A DNA stretch of 64,000 bases from NCBI GenBank assembly GCA_033026295.1, contig CM065186.1, forward strand, positions 749,001 to 813,000, read 5' to 3'. The notes under the pieces are model-generated. The model was not told where the DNA came from, searched no databases, and saw only the letters and a list, made by a program, of their open reading frames with translations. This DNA comes from Channa striata (Eukaryota; Chordata; Actinopteri; Anabantiformes; Channidae). Below, one piece after another: positions 52,501-64,000 of this stretch. Positions within the stretch are counted from its first letter, which is position 1. Each line of letters begins with the position of its first letter. The position numbers were made by a program, and so were the translations under genes.

Positions 52501-54451
52501 TTAGGAGGTGCTTACTAAGTTTCGTGTTGGTAAAAATAAGGAAAACTCTGAAACACTGCAGTTCTTTTATCTATGCATCATTCCTATGTATGATATTTTT
52601 ACTGCATGCTAGGTGAAACAGTGCACTGGAGTGCCAAATCAAGGTCCTTTTTTGTCTCCACTGCAGAAATATAACCTGCAGAGTCTTTGCTCTGTCTGCC
52701 GTATATTTGTGGTTTTCTACTCCTGCCATCGATGGCTGCACATGAGGAGGGAATGAAAACTACTCCTTCCATTGATCAGTAGGCAACACCATCCTGCCTT
52801 AACAGATACATTTTTTATGAGGTGCTGCTGCAATGCTCTGTTGTGAAGTGTCTGATGAAATCCACTTTTAATGTAGGTTTTTCAAATCCAGTGCCTCAAG
52901 TTCATCTGTAATTTAGTTGTGCATGTAAATAAAGTCATATGAAATGAAGATAGGACTGGACTTACAAAGAAATCTAAGTAGGTATTAGTATGTATTCTAT
53001 AGGATTATCATACATTTTCATACTGTGCAACATGGCACTGCCTAACGTTTGGTCTGTAAACCACAGCCTTCTCAAGCAGCTGTAGGAGAAAAGGTGCAAA
53101 GCGTTGCATCAAGACACTCCCAAATTTCCCATGCAAGTCAAACGGCAACAGCACAGACCAGAAGAGCACAAAAACACATACGGAGCAAGCATAAGCAAAA
53201 CCCAAATAAATACAAGTGTACTTCAAGACAGCCAGAGTTTTTGCACTGCTGTAGAGATGAAACAATTTACAGCTTGGCTGTACATGTTGTACCCTCACCG
53301 AGTGATGCAACAATGATATGCATTAACAACAACAACATCTAAATATGCATTTAGAGTTCAAATACACACAATATCATCACTGCCAAACCACATATACTGT
53401 ATTTAAAATGTCCACAATCCCCTACTTGTTGTATGTAAAATCACCTATTCCATTTTTGACTTAATAATTTGGTTTTCAATTTCCACAACAGTTTGACCTG
53501 AGTAGAGACTTTGTGTCGTGGTCCACCGCTACACACATTTTTATGTTCATCTATCTTCGTTAAGCCCCTTTGACTTTCTGTCTTGTTGAAGACTTGTATC
53601 TATACCCCAAAGGTTTTTGGCAGTGATGTAATTTGTGGGCAGTTAAACATGACAGTCCTGCTCCTTGTATGTATGTGCGTGTGCGAACTGCTCAACCTCC
53701 ACGACCTGCTCTGGTCGTTTTACGCTCAGTACCTTCTTGAGAAAAGCAGCAGCCGTCTCCCTCTTGGTGGAAGGAATTTTCTTCATGCCATCTGGGGACT
53801 GCACCCTGATGATCTGAATGATGAGAGACATGTGTGGAAAGCCTCACTGACTGTCCTGACACGTGTCCGTCAAAAGCAGGGCACTGCGACCCGTGTCTGG
53901 ACGTTATGACAACGATGACATTGCAAAAAAGTCATGTTAACGTTAGCTTAAGAACCGGTGTGTCTGAGCGACCAGGGCTTGTGCAAAGACTCAAAGGTGT
54001 TGACTTTAAACTGAGCATCGTTACCACGTCCTGTCCCCCTGTGGAAGCTTACGCCCACTCGACAAAATATGACTTTAAATGAATTAACAACATGTTGCCT
54101 TCCATTAGCATATTGAACTTAGTGTTTGGCTAACAAGCGGGACGTGTTTAACAAAAGTCCAGACATTTCCTGGTACTGAAACTGTGCCGGTTCGGTAGCT
54201 TTCCCTTTAGCACACAATGCCCGTTTTTATTTGGGCTTCGTAAGCTAACCAAAGAGCTAACATTAGCCAGCTAGCTTAAAAGGGCCCTGCCACTCTATGC
54301 TAATGGTAACTAGCTAAGTTTAGCTACCAGGCTAATTCTGCTGCCTCATCACTCCGGACTTTGGCTAAGAAGCTAGCTAACGTTAGCCCAGACGACCCCT
54401 CTTACTGTCGTTGAAACAAACCGCCGTTAGACTCACGATATTATCTGCCAT
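43537..54451 (-). CDS. nploc4: nploc4 (NPL4), ubiquitin-recognition cofactor of p97/VCP
   Basis: NPL4 pairs with UFD1 to bring ubiquitylated substrates to the p97/VCP unfoldase in ER-associated degradation and related pathways. Seventeen coding exons were traced from ATG 54451 (MADNI) to TAA 43537. Their lengths sum to 1,887 nt, so the product is 628 residues, against about 608 in human. Domains in order: N-terminal UBX-like fold ([19 protein letters not shown]), a Ser-rich linker, the Cys/His-rich zinc region ([17 protein letters not shown]), the MPN-like/NPL4 core ([54 protein letters not shown]), and a C-terminal NZF finger ([20 protein letters not shown]). All junction phases agree and no stop interrupts the frame. 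The extra length is mostly in the linker exon 51059-51298. The gene appears intact. Confidence 0.97.
44909..45058 (+). repeat. common teleost repeat fragment (hAT-like, class uncertain)
   Basis: It begins ACATTTACATTTAGTCATTT and continues CAGACGCTTTTATCCAAAGC, a motif spread widely in fish genomes. It lies in an nploc4 intron. A more degenerate trace with the shared GCTTTTATCCAAAGCA core occurs at 59851-59890. Confidence 0.55.
51696..51781 (+). mobile_element. short hAT-type MITE
   Basis: This 86-bp element has imperfect terminal inverted repeats: the left end is CAAAGATTCTCAACC and the right end, reverse-complemented, is CAGTGGTTCTTAACC. Both fit the hAT consensus CAGNGGTTCTCAAC. It lies in an nploc4 intron. 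The 8-bp target duplications are not convincing. Confidence 0.5.
51778..51939 (-). mobile_element. 5'-truncated LINE tail with 17-bp target-site duplication
   Basis: A 128-bp insert (51795-51922) contains GGGGTCGCCACAGCGAATC and CTCATGTCCTCTGTTAGC, blocks common in fish retroelements. It is flanked by 17-bp direct repeats with one mismatch, at 51778-51794 and 51923-51939 (ACTGTGCTATGG[C/T]AAAT). Read on the minus strand, its 3' end is a (TAG)n-like tail, as expected for LINE-type retrotransposition. The left duplication overlaps the end of the hAT MITE, so this insertion is younger. Confidence 0.65.
53942..54387. promoter_or_regulatory. nploc4: nploc4 5' region with dense GCTAA/TTAGC words
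   Basis: The first part of nploc4 intron 1 carries about fourteen copies of GCTAA or its complement TTAGC, with several GCTAGC and AACGTTAGC palindromes. Examples are at 54244, 54256, 54263, 54299, 54313, 54320, 54331, 54364, 54376 and 54383. Smaller clusters occur at the cep131 and oxld1 5' ends. The function is unknown. Confidence 0.45.
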
Positions 54452-56774
54452 GTTGCTCGGGTGAGTGCTCCCGATAGATTCCACCGCGATGTTGGACAGA
54501 CACACAAAATAAAAAAATCACGTAGCGTTTTGTGTGTATGTCAACGAAACTCCATCCCACAACTCAAACACTGGGTGTTGCAGACATTAGTGCCCGACTG
54601 TCTCCCACCGGTCCACACCGAAAAGACCACGGACGAAACAAGGTTTACTTCGCTGTGTAGGCGTTCCCGGTTTTTACCGCACAGTTATATTTACAAAAAC
54701 CCATTTTCACAGAGAAAGAAAAAAAGATTAAATGTAAAACCTTCATGCACTCATACTCTTGACATGTTTTGTCATATTTTCATATTTGTTATATAATTAG
54801 ACCTTTTAATCTATTTTAATTTACCCTCTTTGGGCACTTTCAATGTTTCCTCTGACAGCTCAGAGTTGTGTAACTGAACCACAGGAAGTGGCAAATATTG
54901 CATAAAAACAAATAAACAACAACCAAATACTGCATACATCATGCTTGTACAGTAAGTCAAAATTGAGGCTTTAATCAAATAAAATAAGTGATGATGTTGA
55001 CCTTTGAATGTCCAAATGTTGACTTTGTCATCTTAAGAATTTGACTCAGTAAGTTAAATGTAACATTTTGTCTCAACATTTAATTTTAAAATGTCCATTT
55101 TGACTTAGAAATTCAAAAATTTCAAGACTGAAAATTCAATACTTTATTATTATAATGCTGACATTGTCGATTGGAATTTGTTTCAGCAGTTCTGTAAAAG
55201 CAGTTCTGTCAGGTAGACTGGAGATGAAAACTTTTGAACTTTTGTTGTCATTGTCTTCAAGATATAATTGAATGCTAATGATTGAGGAAGGCAAAGTCCC
55301 TTGAAAAAGCCTTTAAAAAGCCTTTTAAAGTTGTGTGGACCAGCTAAAATGTCCTCACAACCATAATGCTGCAGTTGTGGTACTGAAATAAACATGCCCC
55401 ACACACACACACACACACACACACACAGTCTTAACAACACTTCTGAATAAAATGAATAACTCAGGCTCTTCATTTTTCCTCTTTTTATTCTTTAATTTTT
55501 CCTCATCCTGTAGAGAGGACAGAGCTCCATTTCGCATCTCTTCAGGCCTGGTTGAAGATTGCAGCCCACTCATCCGTTTGAAATCAAGTGCAATCAAGAA
55601 AAATCCACCAACCGAGGGAAAAGTTACCACCTTTTTTGTTATGATCTTCTTGACTGGATTAAGTTGAGAATGGAGAAATTACATCACATCTGAACTCAAA
55701 GTGTGTATGTGTCAATCACAGGTTTACATCACACTGGTACAAGTAAAAATGTTACATAATCATGATGAAGGGTCAGTTAAAATGGAGAAAACAAAAAACT
55801 AAGAAAATTGTAAAATGTCTTAAACTAGAAGAAAACAACACAGGTGAGCTAAAAGAATGAGCTAATAACACACATATAAACACACAGGGCACAGCACCTT
55901 TGTGTGAATGTTTTAGAAATGAACATACAATAAACATAAATACATATTTGCATGTACATTCACATTACACAAGGGAGTTTTACGGATACAAAGGCAGACA
56001 CTACATTATGGTACTGTGAGCAAACTGCAGGATACTGTACCCCCTTAGATGAGCTGTTAGAAAGGAATTCTGGTTTTCGTCTTCATTTTGTGTCAGAAAA
56101 ATAAGGTAAATTTTTATTTCAAGTCTTTCAAACACAAGCAGACAATCACAAATTACTGTTTGATTCAAGTCCTGGTGAAGTTAAAGGTTGGTATGTGATG
56201 GTGTTTGGTTATCCACTGACAGTTTACGCTCGGCAAAGGCGAGCTGGTGTCCAGTCTCTACAGAATGCAGGTTTTATGTTTTACGTGTTCGGCGTTAATG
56301 GAGAAAAGCGCCAGAGGTGGCGAAAGAAGCGCATGAAATGGGAACCCACCCACTTCACGGGTCTGCCACTTAAACTCAATTTGAGGCCGCCTTGCTTGAG
56401 TAAGTTTCATGTTTTGTCCATGAGCAGAACAGAAAAGAAGGAGGAAGGGAGATAAAAGTGAGAGAGCAAGAAAGCTGTTTTTGAAATGACATTGCTGATC
56501 TAGTGGATTCGTGAAAAATCTGAACAACAGATCCTAAACGAGAGCAGGTGTGTGTGAAGTGCAGACTCAGAAGAAGAATCCAGTGTGAGAGCAGAGAGAG
56601 GTGACCTTTTTTGTACTTTTTTTTCTCTTTTTCCATTTTTTGTGCTTGTTGCAGTTCATGGTGAGGGTTTGTTTGAAAGAGTTCCATGTAAACCGAGGAG
56701 TCCGAGCCTGAGGCAGATGGTTTGCAGTGCGTGGCCTGTAATCCTCAGGGGGATTGCAGAGGATGCAGGAAGGC
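54452..56774. other. intergenic between nploc4 and pde6g
   Basis: Up to about 54660 this is probably nploc4 promoter. Minus-strand AATAAA signals at 56113-56118 and 55484-55489 may end pde6g transcripts. No tetraspanin exon, and so no tspan10, was recognised here, although TSPAN10 sits between these genes in human. Otherwise only the (CA)n run at 55400 stands out. Confidence 0.4.
55400..55427. repeat. (CA)n microsatellite
   Basis: About fourteen CA units between nploc4 and pde6g. Confidence 0.92.
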
Positions 56775-57197
56775 TCAGATGATGCCATACTGGGCCAGCT
56801 CATGCAGCTCCAGGTGATTGAAGGCCTCCCAGGGGCAGATGACGGTGATGTCTGCAAAACAAGAACGAGATGGCATGTACTCTACTGGAAGCCTTTTGTC
56901 TATCGTGTAAGTGAGTTGAAAACCCAAAAGAATCTCACCTGTGCCTAAGCCCTCCATTCCAGGGATATCGTCACCAAAGCTGCAAAGAAAAAACAGATTA
57001 CACACCTCAACCTGCATTTTTTCTTTGCGTGAGCATTGTTGTAAAACTCACCCCTGGATTCCCTTCTTTGGAGGCTTGCTCTTGAACTGACGGGTCTGCC
57101 TCTGCTTGAACTTGGGCGGGCCCTTGCGTGGGGTGGCGGGGCCTCCGCTGACACGCGTAGCCGCCTTGATCTCAGCTTTGGGTGCCTCGAGATTCAT
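56775..57197 (-). CDS. pde6g: pde6g, rod cGMP phosphodiesterase inhibitory gamma subunit
   Basis: The gamma subunit holds rod PDE6 catalytic subunits inactive until transducin-alpha displaces it. Three coding exons (57052-57197, 56939-56979, 56775-56851) sum to 264 nt and give exactly 87 residues, the family length. The start is [19 protein letters not shown]. The central Pro/Lys/Arg-rich segment ([18 protein letters not shown]) is the catalytic-subunit and transducin contact region. The C-terminus, ending HELAQYGII, is the part known to plug the PDE6 catalytic site. All three splice junctions keep frame. The rod paralogue (PDE6G) is preferred over the cone PDE6H from the N-terminus and the NPLOC4/OXLD1 neighbourhood. 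Confidence 0.95.
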
Positions 57198-57401
57198 TTT
57201 AAGGGGTTGTGACACCTTTGTGCAGCCTGTGCGGGCTTAAGAGACTCCTCCCACTACAAGTGCAGTTGTTGGGGTGATATCTAGAAAAGTTATCGTCGGA
57301 ATTGATTTAACCAAATGTATCACTTGAAAAATAGAAGCAGAAGTTCCCTTTCACCAGTGTACTGTTTCTATCTGAACACTGGTTTTGTTTGTCACAGATC
57401 T

Positions 57402-57606
57402 TAATCCTCTTACTGGTCTGACAGTCAGCACACAGGATTTACACTCATATTTCCTAGTAAGTGAATGTCTGAGATGGACTACTCTTTATAGACTGTTCTG
57501 CGACGATGACCCAATTTCCCGTAATCCGTACCTCGCCCCGCTCTGCCTGTTTCAAGCCACAGGTAATCCTGTTAAAGCAAGGACAGCACCGTGGATATGC
57601 TGAGCA
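57402..57606 (+). promoter_or_regulatory. photoreceptor-type motif cluster upstream of pde6g
   Basis: Three copies of TAATCC, the CRX/OTX homeodomain core, lie in the same orientation at 57402-57407, 57522-57527 and 57564-57569. A MAF/NRL-type half site, TGCTGAGCA, follows at 57598-57606. The group sits 205-410 bp above the pde6g ATG. CRX and NRL are the established activators of rod genes; binding here is inferred. Confidence 0.5.
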
Positions 57607-60600
57607 CGCACTGAGGGTCTAAATGATCAATCCGCTCACTGTGACACTGGTGAAGCGGCCTTAACCATTAATGTGGTTATAGTGCGTTGACACCACAGCT
57701 ACACGTGTAATTCAGCCCATCAGTACAATATCTGAGTCACACTCATTATAAATTCCTGTCTATAAAACAAAAAAGGTTTAAGCTGTGTGGTCAAGTGCAG
57801 AGAAATCTCTAATGATGAGTTAGAAACACTGCTGTTTGCCGATGACTAACCGCTGTTCGCCTCTTTAGATATTCCATTAACAAACAGCAGTTTGTCGCTA
57901 TGATCAACCTTTTTTCCAAAACGTGACCCCAAAGCTGTGAACAGCAGTGGACATTTTGGCACTGTCCAGTCTTGGACTGGCAGTACTTATACTAAATCAT
58001 ATAATAATATAATACTAATACTAGTACTAAAGTTTACCTCAAATGTTCATGGATTCATGATGACTTTGAATTTTTTCCTGCTCAGCTGTTTGATTTTCAA
58101 TGACATTATTTAAGAAATGCATTTGTTTTGTTTAGTCAAATAGGGATTTTGCAGAAAACCATATTCATAAATCCTGACAAAATGTTTTTTTTTATTTAGG
58201 CCGTGAAAACTGAGACTTATGTGAAACTAATGTGATTATACTACTGTTGGCCTACTTCTAAAGAGGATTTCATAAAGACACTGTGATAACTTATAGTATT
58301 AGTGTCAGATAAAGACTAGTGAAGGTCAGAGGGCTCAAACTATTTATTTGCTCCATTCCAAATAAAATCTGGAGTAACAATATTCATCATTACAATATTT
58401 ATCATGATCAGTGTTGTTCTTTTGTTTTTTAGGTTGTTACACGAGTATTTAACACACATACATATCTAAGCAGTTACTCCAGCTGCTTTTAACACCATTT
58501 CATATTGTCATTACTATTTTGTTTTGTTTTTCTTTGTTGAGCCAGCTTCCAAAAAATGTATGAAAAGTACCTTGTGGTTGGGAAAATCTTAGCTAATGAT
58601 CTTACTTCATTTGAATTCTTCGTTTTTCATGAGTTTGAATCAGATCCTTTGAGTATTGATAACAATGTGAAGAAATCTAACTCCAGATACCTCAGGATCA
58701 GAAGCCTTTTGTTGTCATAGTGAAGCGGTGATGGCGTCTACTCACCGGTTGCGTGGGTGATAGACAGCCAGACGAGCGGGTGCGAACGCAGCACTGGTCC
58801 GTCTAGCAGATGAGTGCAGTTCTATGCTAGGCTTGTTGTGAGGGCCAGTCCAGACTCAGGACCCCTCTTATATGCTGAGCCCGTGGAAGATTACAAACGC
58901 ACCGCCTCCTTATTCCATGTCAAGCGTTCACATGTTCGAGGGTTTGGGTCATTGAGACAGGCACATTTTTATGACGACAAGGTCAGTTTGATCAGTTTTA
59001 TGTTTAAACAAGCATTTCACTGCATGAAGCAAAAGGCAGGGGACAAAATACATACAGGATATGACTCCAGGAACAATACAATTTACTGTACATAAACTAC
59101 ACATCAAATGTGTATTTAAAGTATGTTTTCATTAATATGATGATATTTAGTTATTATAATAAGTATTACTTGAAGAAACTGAAAGATAAATGATCTGTAG
59201 AAATGTGTGCTGTGGTACATGTATGTTAATCATATGTAGATATTAATTCTTTTCCTGGACAAACAGACAAAACAGATGTACCATAGGTGAAGAAAACACA
59301 GTTACAAAGAAACAAAGTCCATTTATCGATGGCTTTACTTTACTTGAACACTACGATTTTTGTGCCACTTCATAGTTTTACTTCAGCACATTTGTCTGAC
59401 AACCCTCCTCTGGTGATATTTCTTCAGAAAACCCAGTAAAATCATAAAACTGTATTGATCGCAGCTTTCACTACATCAGACTTTACTGTAATATCTAATA
59501 TAACTGTAAAACAACTAACCAGTAATATCCAAACTAATTTACGTTAAAATTATTCGATTCAAAACATATCAAAACAGTAAATAAGGTTTAGGCAAATTCT
59601 TAAGGAAAATTCTGTTTCATATTTATTCCTGGTAGCCCTGCTGATTTTACTTAAATGTGTGCTTACCTACAGTGTGTGCATGTTCACCCATCAATGTTCA
59701 ATATATACAGCTTATATTTATATTTAATAAGTCATGGGCAACATAAAGTGTATGTAAAGTTTGAAATGTTTTATGGATACTGCACTGGGATCTTACATTA
59801 CTTAGTATAGAAGAAATAAACAAAATGAAAAGTATGAGTACTACAGTGTAGAAATGGTAAATAGCTGCTTTTATCCAAAGCAGCCACCCCACAGAAATAT
59901 GTAATACTTACAGACAAGTACTATCACTTGTCAGTGTAATGTCACTTCAGTAAATGTGTCAAAGAAATAACAGCAAAATATACTTAAGTCCTGAGATCGA
60001 TGATATTAAACTTACTGTTTCTATCATGACTCAATCTTTCATACGTTTATGCCATCTTTCAAAGTTCATTTTTCACATATGCCACAGTATTTCTGATAAA
60101 ATCAAAGATGTAAACTGACGATTCCGATGTTATTTGGTATGAGATGTGTGAAACCTGATCTTCAGAAGTGTCCAGAAAATGTTAAGCTGTGATAATCAAA
60201 GTCATACCTTGGGATAATACAGACAACAGAATATGTCGATGCACATTACGGATGCGGCAGGAAGCTTCCTGAAAGGCCCATTAGCCCCACTCCACCTTAG
60301 TCACGCATTCGTCTCACCACCTGCTTCAGGTAAAACCCTCCGATCCTGCATCCTACAAAAGTCTCTTAGATGATCTTCATGTAGGTTTCAGAGTAACTCC
60401 CTGCATCGACAGTAATCAGTGACAAGCCTTTGTCACCAATCGGAGGTTTCACTGGACGTTCATGCATCACGCACAACAATAATCAACCCTTGTACTGCTT
60501 CTGCTTTAAAATACATGTCACGTTCTATGAAACTACGCACAGCTCCAGTCTGTAACACAGGTTTCCCTTTGAAATATCCTAAACCTTACACCAACACAAG

Positions 60601-62499
60601 ACATTTCAGTGTTGCTGTCTTCAATGAGAAAAACACATCATTTATCATCATCTACCAGCACAATTATACAGATTCTCAGATCAGAGCATCAAGAACCTTC
60701 AGCTGGTCTCATGATACTGAAGCTGAGTTAGTGCTGATCTTATCTCGAGCTTCTTGTGTTCCAGGGAGCTCAACATGACGACTAGTTTACCCTGAAATGA
60801 AACTTATCATCTTTCCATAGGCCACGTGCAGCGAGTTGGTGAGGAAGGGTGTTTCTCATCACACCCAGTTCCTCCTGATGACCCCTGAGCTCTCTGCATG
60901 AGGGCGCACGTGCCCTGGTGGGTGAATAATCACTTGCATGTGACGGGCAGAGATGTGCTGTATGTACGAGTAATTTACACACACATGATGTCGCTGCCAG
61001 GCAGGGTGCTCGCCTGACCGGGACCAGGAGCAACTTGGGGTTCAGTGTCTTGCCCAAGGACACTTCAACACGCAGCAGGGAGGGACCAGGGATCGAACCA
61101 CTGACCCTGTGGTCCGTGGACTGCCTTACCTACTGGGCAGAGTGGGAAATACCTCATAAGCTGCTTGTCGGGAAGACAACTACATTAACGTTTAGGTAAG
61201 ATTTGAGAACCATGGGCTAAATAATGGGTGGCCACATTAAATAAATATCAAATAAAACTATAAAAATGACAAGACTAATCACATAATTCCATTAATATTG
61301 GGTTGGTTGTTTTGAGTATTAGCTGAAATCAACTGAATGTTACAGATTATGAGTTACGAAAAAACGGGCTGAACACACGAGCTGCCTTTTGTATATACAG
61401 CAGCTACATCTTGAAATATTCATTGTATATTAGGTGACGCAGGAGCGGCGCAGCGGACGTAATCTGTTAATTTTTTCCATCACGTCAGAGCGGACGGCTT
61501 GTATGAACGCCTCATGAGTAATCCCCTGCATAACCCAGATCAAACAATAACTCAGTGGTGCAGGTCAGGGTCACAGTCACCTGTGAAACTGAACGACATC
61601 GCTTTGACTCGTCAGTGCTCAACCACGTTTTCTGAGGGGTCTCAAGAGTCATCAATTCTTTATTCTTCATTGGAAAGTTTCTTAGATTTGAAATGTCAAA
61701 ATTTACACCTAGCTACTTTATGCACAACTTGTTTATTTGCAACTGTTTCTTGAATATATTAGAGCTTTTTGGCAACTATATGTTTTTACCTGTGGCCCAG
61801 TTTCTCATAATCCATCCATCCTCTTAAAGCAGTTTCTGTTATCTGATAAATAACATTTATTCAACACCCAAAATTGAATTTCAAATACATAATTGAAATC
61901 TACCCAAGTAAATATTTAAAAGTACTTAAATATAACAAAGGAAATGATCAGTACACATATAAAAATATACATTTTAAGGTTCAAACTTCTAAATCAGTAA
62001 ATGTGCTTTATGGCTACACGAACACAACACTGGATTTATGAATCAGTTCATTTTAACCCGACAGCTTTAATTGCTTTTTCGCAAATTTTGCTTCTTAAAT
62101 TGTTTTTACTTACAGATAGTTATTAGTTTTTCTGTGCAAAACAAGTTATTAAAATTTCACTTTCAGTTTTACCTGCAAATAAATTTAGAGATTATGTGGA
62201 TTGATAGTTGGTTTGTTTGCAACCAGTCTGACCGGTCTGATTTGACTGCTGTGTAATCTTTAGATCCATAACAGGACCCAAATTAAAATAAACAAGAATT
62301 ATTCTTTAAATCTTTAAGTTGAATTGTATTACCTTAATTAACCTCCTGGCTGATCTACCTTAAATCTCTAACATTTCATGAAATGTTCTGTAGATGTGAA
62401 CTGTGAGACACACATTTAGGTGAAATATGTGTAATAAAGTGCTTACACTTCTACATAAAAACACTCTGTGTCTGACGTCCCTGCAAGTAAATACGTCAG
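57607..62499. other. intergenic between pde6g and oxld1
   Basis: AT-rich and without a supportable gene. It holds a SINE copy near 60980-61140 and a trace of a common repeat at 59851-59890. An open frame at 58814-59095 shows no recognised domain and no splice context. Confidence 0.5.
60980..61140 (-). repeat. tRNA-derived SINE, minus strand
   Basis: On the minus strand there is a B box GGTTCGATCCC (61089-61099 on the plus strand) preceded by CAGTAGGTAAGGC. Downstream are the phrases GTGTCCTTGGGCAAGACACT and GAACCCCAAGTTGCTCC, typical of the body of widespread fish SINEs. It is related to the copy at 4031. The far end may extend below 60980. Confidence 0.72.
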
Positions 62500-63512
62500 T
62501 TATGTCTTTTTTAAGAGTCTAATCTCCATCTTCAGGTAGGTTTTGAGGTTCTCATCGAGGACGTTCTCCTCGACAGCGGCGATTGCCCGTTCGCCTCCAT
62601 CGTGATAATACGCCAAGAGCTGCTCTGCATGTTCGATCCACACACAGTTATGACAACCACTCATGCAACAGTAGGTGGGGGCAGGTGGTGGACCCGGGTC
62701 TGAAGTGCTGCGACTGTGTTCAGAGCACTCACAGGGGTCATTCAGCGCAGCGGGACACGGTGAATCCGGTTCAGTAGACAGGCGGCGAACGGTCCCGCTG
62801 TGCCGCCTTCTCCTCCACGACTGCTGGCGGCTGTAGGAGGAACGGTGTGTCGCGCGTAGCAGGGAAACGATGCACAGCTGAAAAAGAGCGGAATAAAAAA
62901 AATCTGAGTTTGTCGATATACACACATCAGCCAAAACATTAAAGTCACTAGTAAGCAAACAACACTGATTTGCTTGTTATAATGGCACCTGTGAAAAGAT
63001 ACGACATTTTTCTGGCTGCAAGACAAAAGTTGGACCATCTTTGTTTCCTTTGAATAAACCCTGGTAACTTCCTGTGGCATTCAGACATTTGCAATGGCCA
63101 CTATTGTCTGAACTTTCTCACCTTTTTGGTATTTTTGCAGTAATTGCATGTAATGAATTTTGAATTTTAGATATTATTATTATTTAGATTTGAGTGGTAC
63201 AGTCAAAACATTTTTTTCTATTGCGTGTTTCCACGTTTGTATGTTACATGTTACATTTCATGGGTGAATAAGTTGATCAGCTTTCAGAAAAACCGTAAAG
63301 TAAATCAGCTGCAGGCGGCTTCAACCTTCGGTAACCAGCTGAAAAACGACACGTTTCCATAAATGACAACAGCAAAAATCAAACGGCTCGTCGCTTCGGC
63401 TGCGAACATGCTGTTAGCTTCCGTACCATCGGCTTTAACAACCGCTGGCTTAGCTACTAACCTTTCTCAGAGATACCGACGACCTCACCGCATTTACACC
63501 TAAACAAAACAT
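62500..63512 (-). CDS. oxld1: oxld1, oxidoreductase-like domain-containing protein
   Basis: Two coding exons join in phase 0: 63462-63512 ([17 protein letters not shown], donor AAAG|GTTAGT) and 62500-62877 (starting [12 protein letters not shown]), giving 142 residues. The N-terminus is basic and free of acidic residues, as in a mitochondrial targeting peptide. The core [21 protein letters not shown], then [19 protein letters not shown], matches the OXLD1 domain, with its CCxxGCxxCVW cysteine motif intact. The molecular role of the family is poorly defined and enzymatic activity should not be assumed. In human it also follows PDE6G. The first exon is short, and the model rests on its in-frame ATG and good donor. 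Confidence 0.9.
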
Positions 63513-63641
63513 TATGGGTGAAATTACGAAGAGCCGTTATGAAGTATTAATTTGCAGCTAGCTGCTCCCTCCATCCTGCGAGCTGCATGTAGCTTTGCAA
63601 GCTAGCCGGTTGCGTCACTTTCGATTGATGTAAATAAAAAC

Positions 63642-63734
63642 ATTGGTTGGCGGATAGAAAATACTGTAACCAATCAAATGGCACAATGTAAGTAGCTTAA
63701 ACCAATGGACAGCTTTAAATACTTCCTGGGCGGG
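63642..63734. promoter_or_regulatory. oxld1 promoter, possibly divergent
   Basis: Three CCAAT-type sites in 65 bp (ATTGG 63642-63646, CCAAT 63670-63674 and 63702-63706), then a GGGCGGG box at 63728-63734. In human, OXLD1 and CCDC137 are head-to-head. A second gene leaving to the right would fit, but none of its coding sequence is visible before the window ends. Confidence 0.45.
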
Positions 63735-64000
63735 TCATAATTAACTGCTTGCATTTACAGTCTCAGTCCAGCAGGTGTCGGAATTTCACTTTAGTTTCCT
63801 TTGTGAAAATGCAATAAATCTGCTGGAATCATCTGTGAAAAGCATCACATCAAAGTGACATTGTTTGCTGTCTTTATGAATATTCCAATACAGTATGACA
63901 GCGAGGCTTCGTTAGGAGTCAGAGCTTACTGCTGCTCAGCTCAGCTGCTCAGCCTTTCGTGTTGTGTGGTTAAAACTATTTGATCTGTACGTTCCTTGAA

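Noticed and set aside
58814..59095. 93-codon open frame on the plus strand
   Set aside because: No recognised domain, no splice context, and surrounded by AT-rich intergenic sequence.

Overview
The window is nuclear DNA from a teleost fish, probably a percomorph. Small coding exons with GT..AG borders are split by short introns, the proteins match vertebrate families, and the interspersed repeats are typical of fish: a tRNA-derived SINE, a LINE tail, hAT-like fragments and (CA)n runs. Every gene I could support lies on the minus strand, so each reads from high to low coordinate. The gene set (cep131, rnf213, nploc4, pde6g, oxld1) corresponds to human 17q25.3, in a rearranged order.

Layout. 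1-3978 holds the 5' coding exons of cep131 (centriolar satellite protein), cut by the window edge. Its CpG-rich promoter is near 4620-4860. 5577-35380 is rnf213, a giant AAA+ ATPase and E3 ubiquitin ligase. It has an N-terminal CBM20-like domain, a helical stalk, a 3.85-kb exon carrying two AAA modules, a RING finger, an RZ finger and the C-terminal domain. 35381-38055 is probably its upstream region and contains two interferon-response-like motifs. 38056-38899 is a three-exon gene for a 167-residue secreted protein that I do not recognise. 43537-54451 is a complete nploc4 (628 residues, 17 coding exons) with a long 3' UTR reaching about 40345. 56775-57197 is pde6g (87 residues, rod phototransduction), with a cluster of photoreceptor-type motifs upstream. 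62500-63512 is oxld1 (142 residues), with a CCAAT-rich promoter that may be divergent.

Working together. The genes do not form an operon-like unit. rnf213 (ubiquitin ligase) and nploc4 (ubiquitin-binding cofactor of p97/VCP) both act in ubiquitin signalling, but nothing in the sequence suggests their closeness is functional. pde6g is retina-specific, while cep131, nploc4 and oxld1 are housekeeping in type.

Main observations. The rnf213 exon just downstream of the RING exon is one base too long for the phases of both neighbours and reads into a stop. A second phase clash occurs near 31,879-31,961. The 5' ends of the three housekeeping genes share dense clusters of GCTAA/TTAGC words, and the other three genes lack them. 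I found no CRISPR, prokaryotic or clearly novel multi-gene system.
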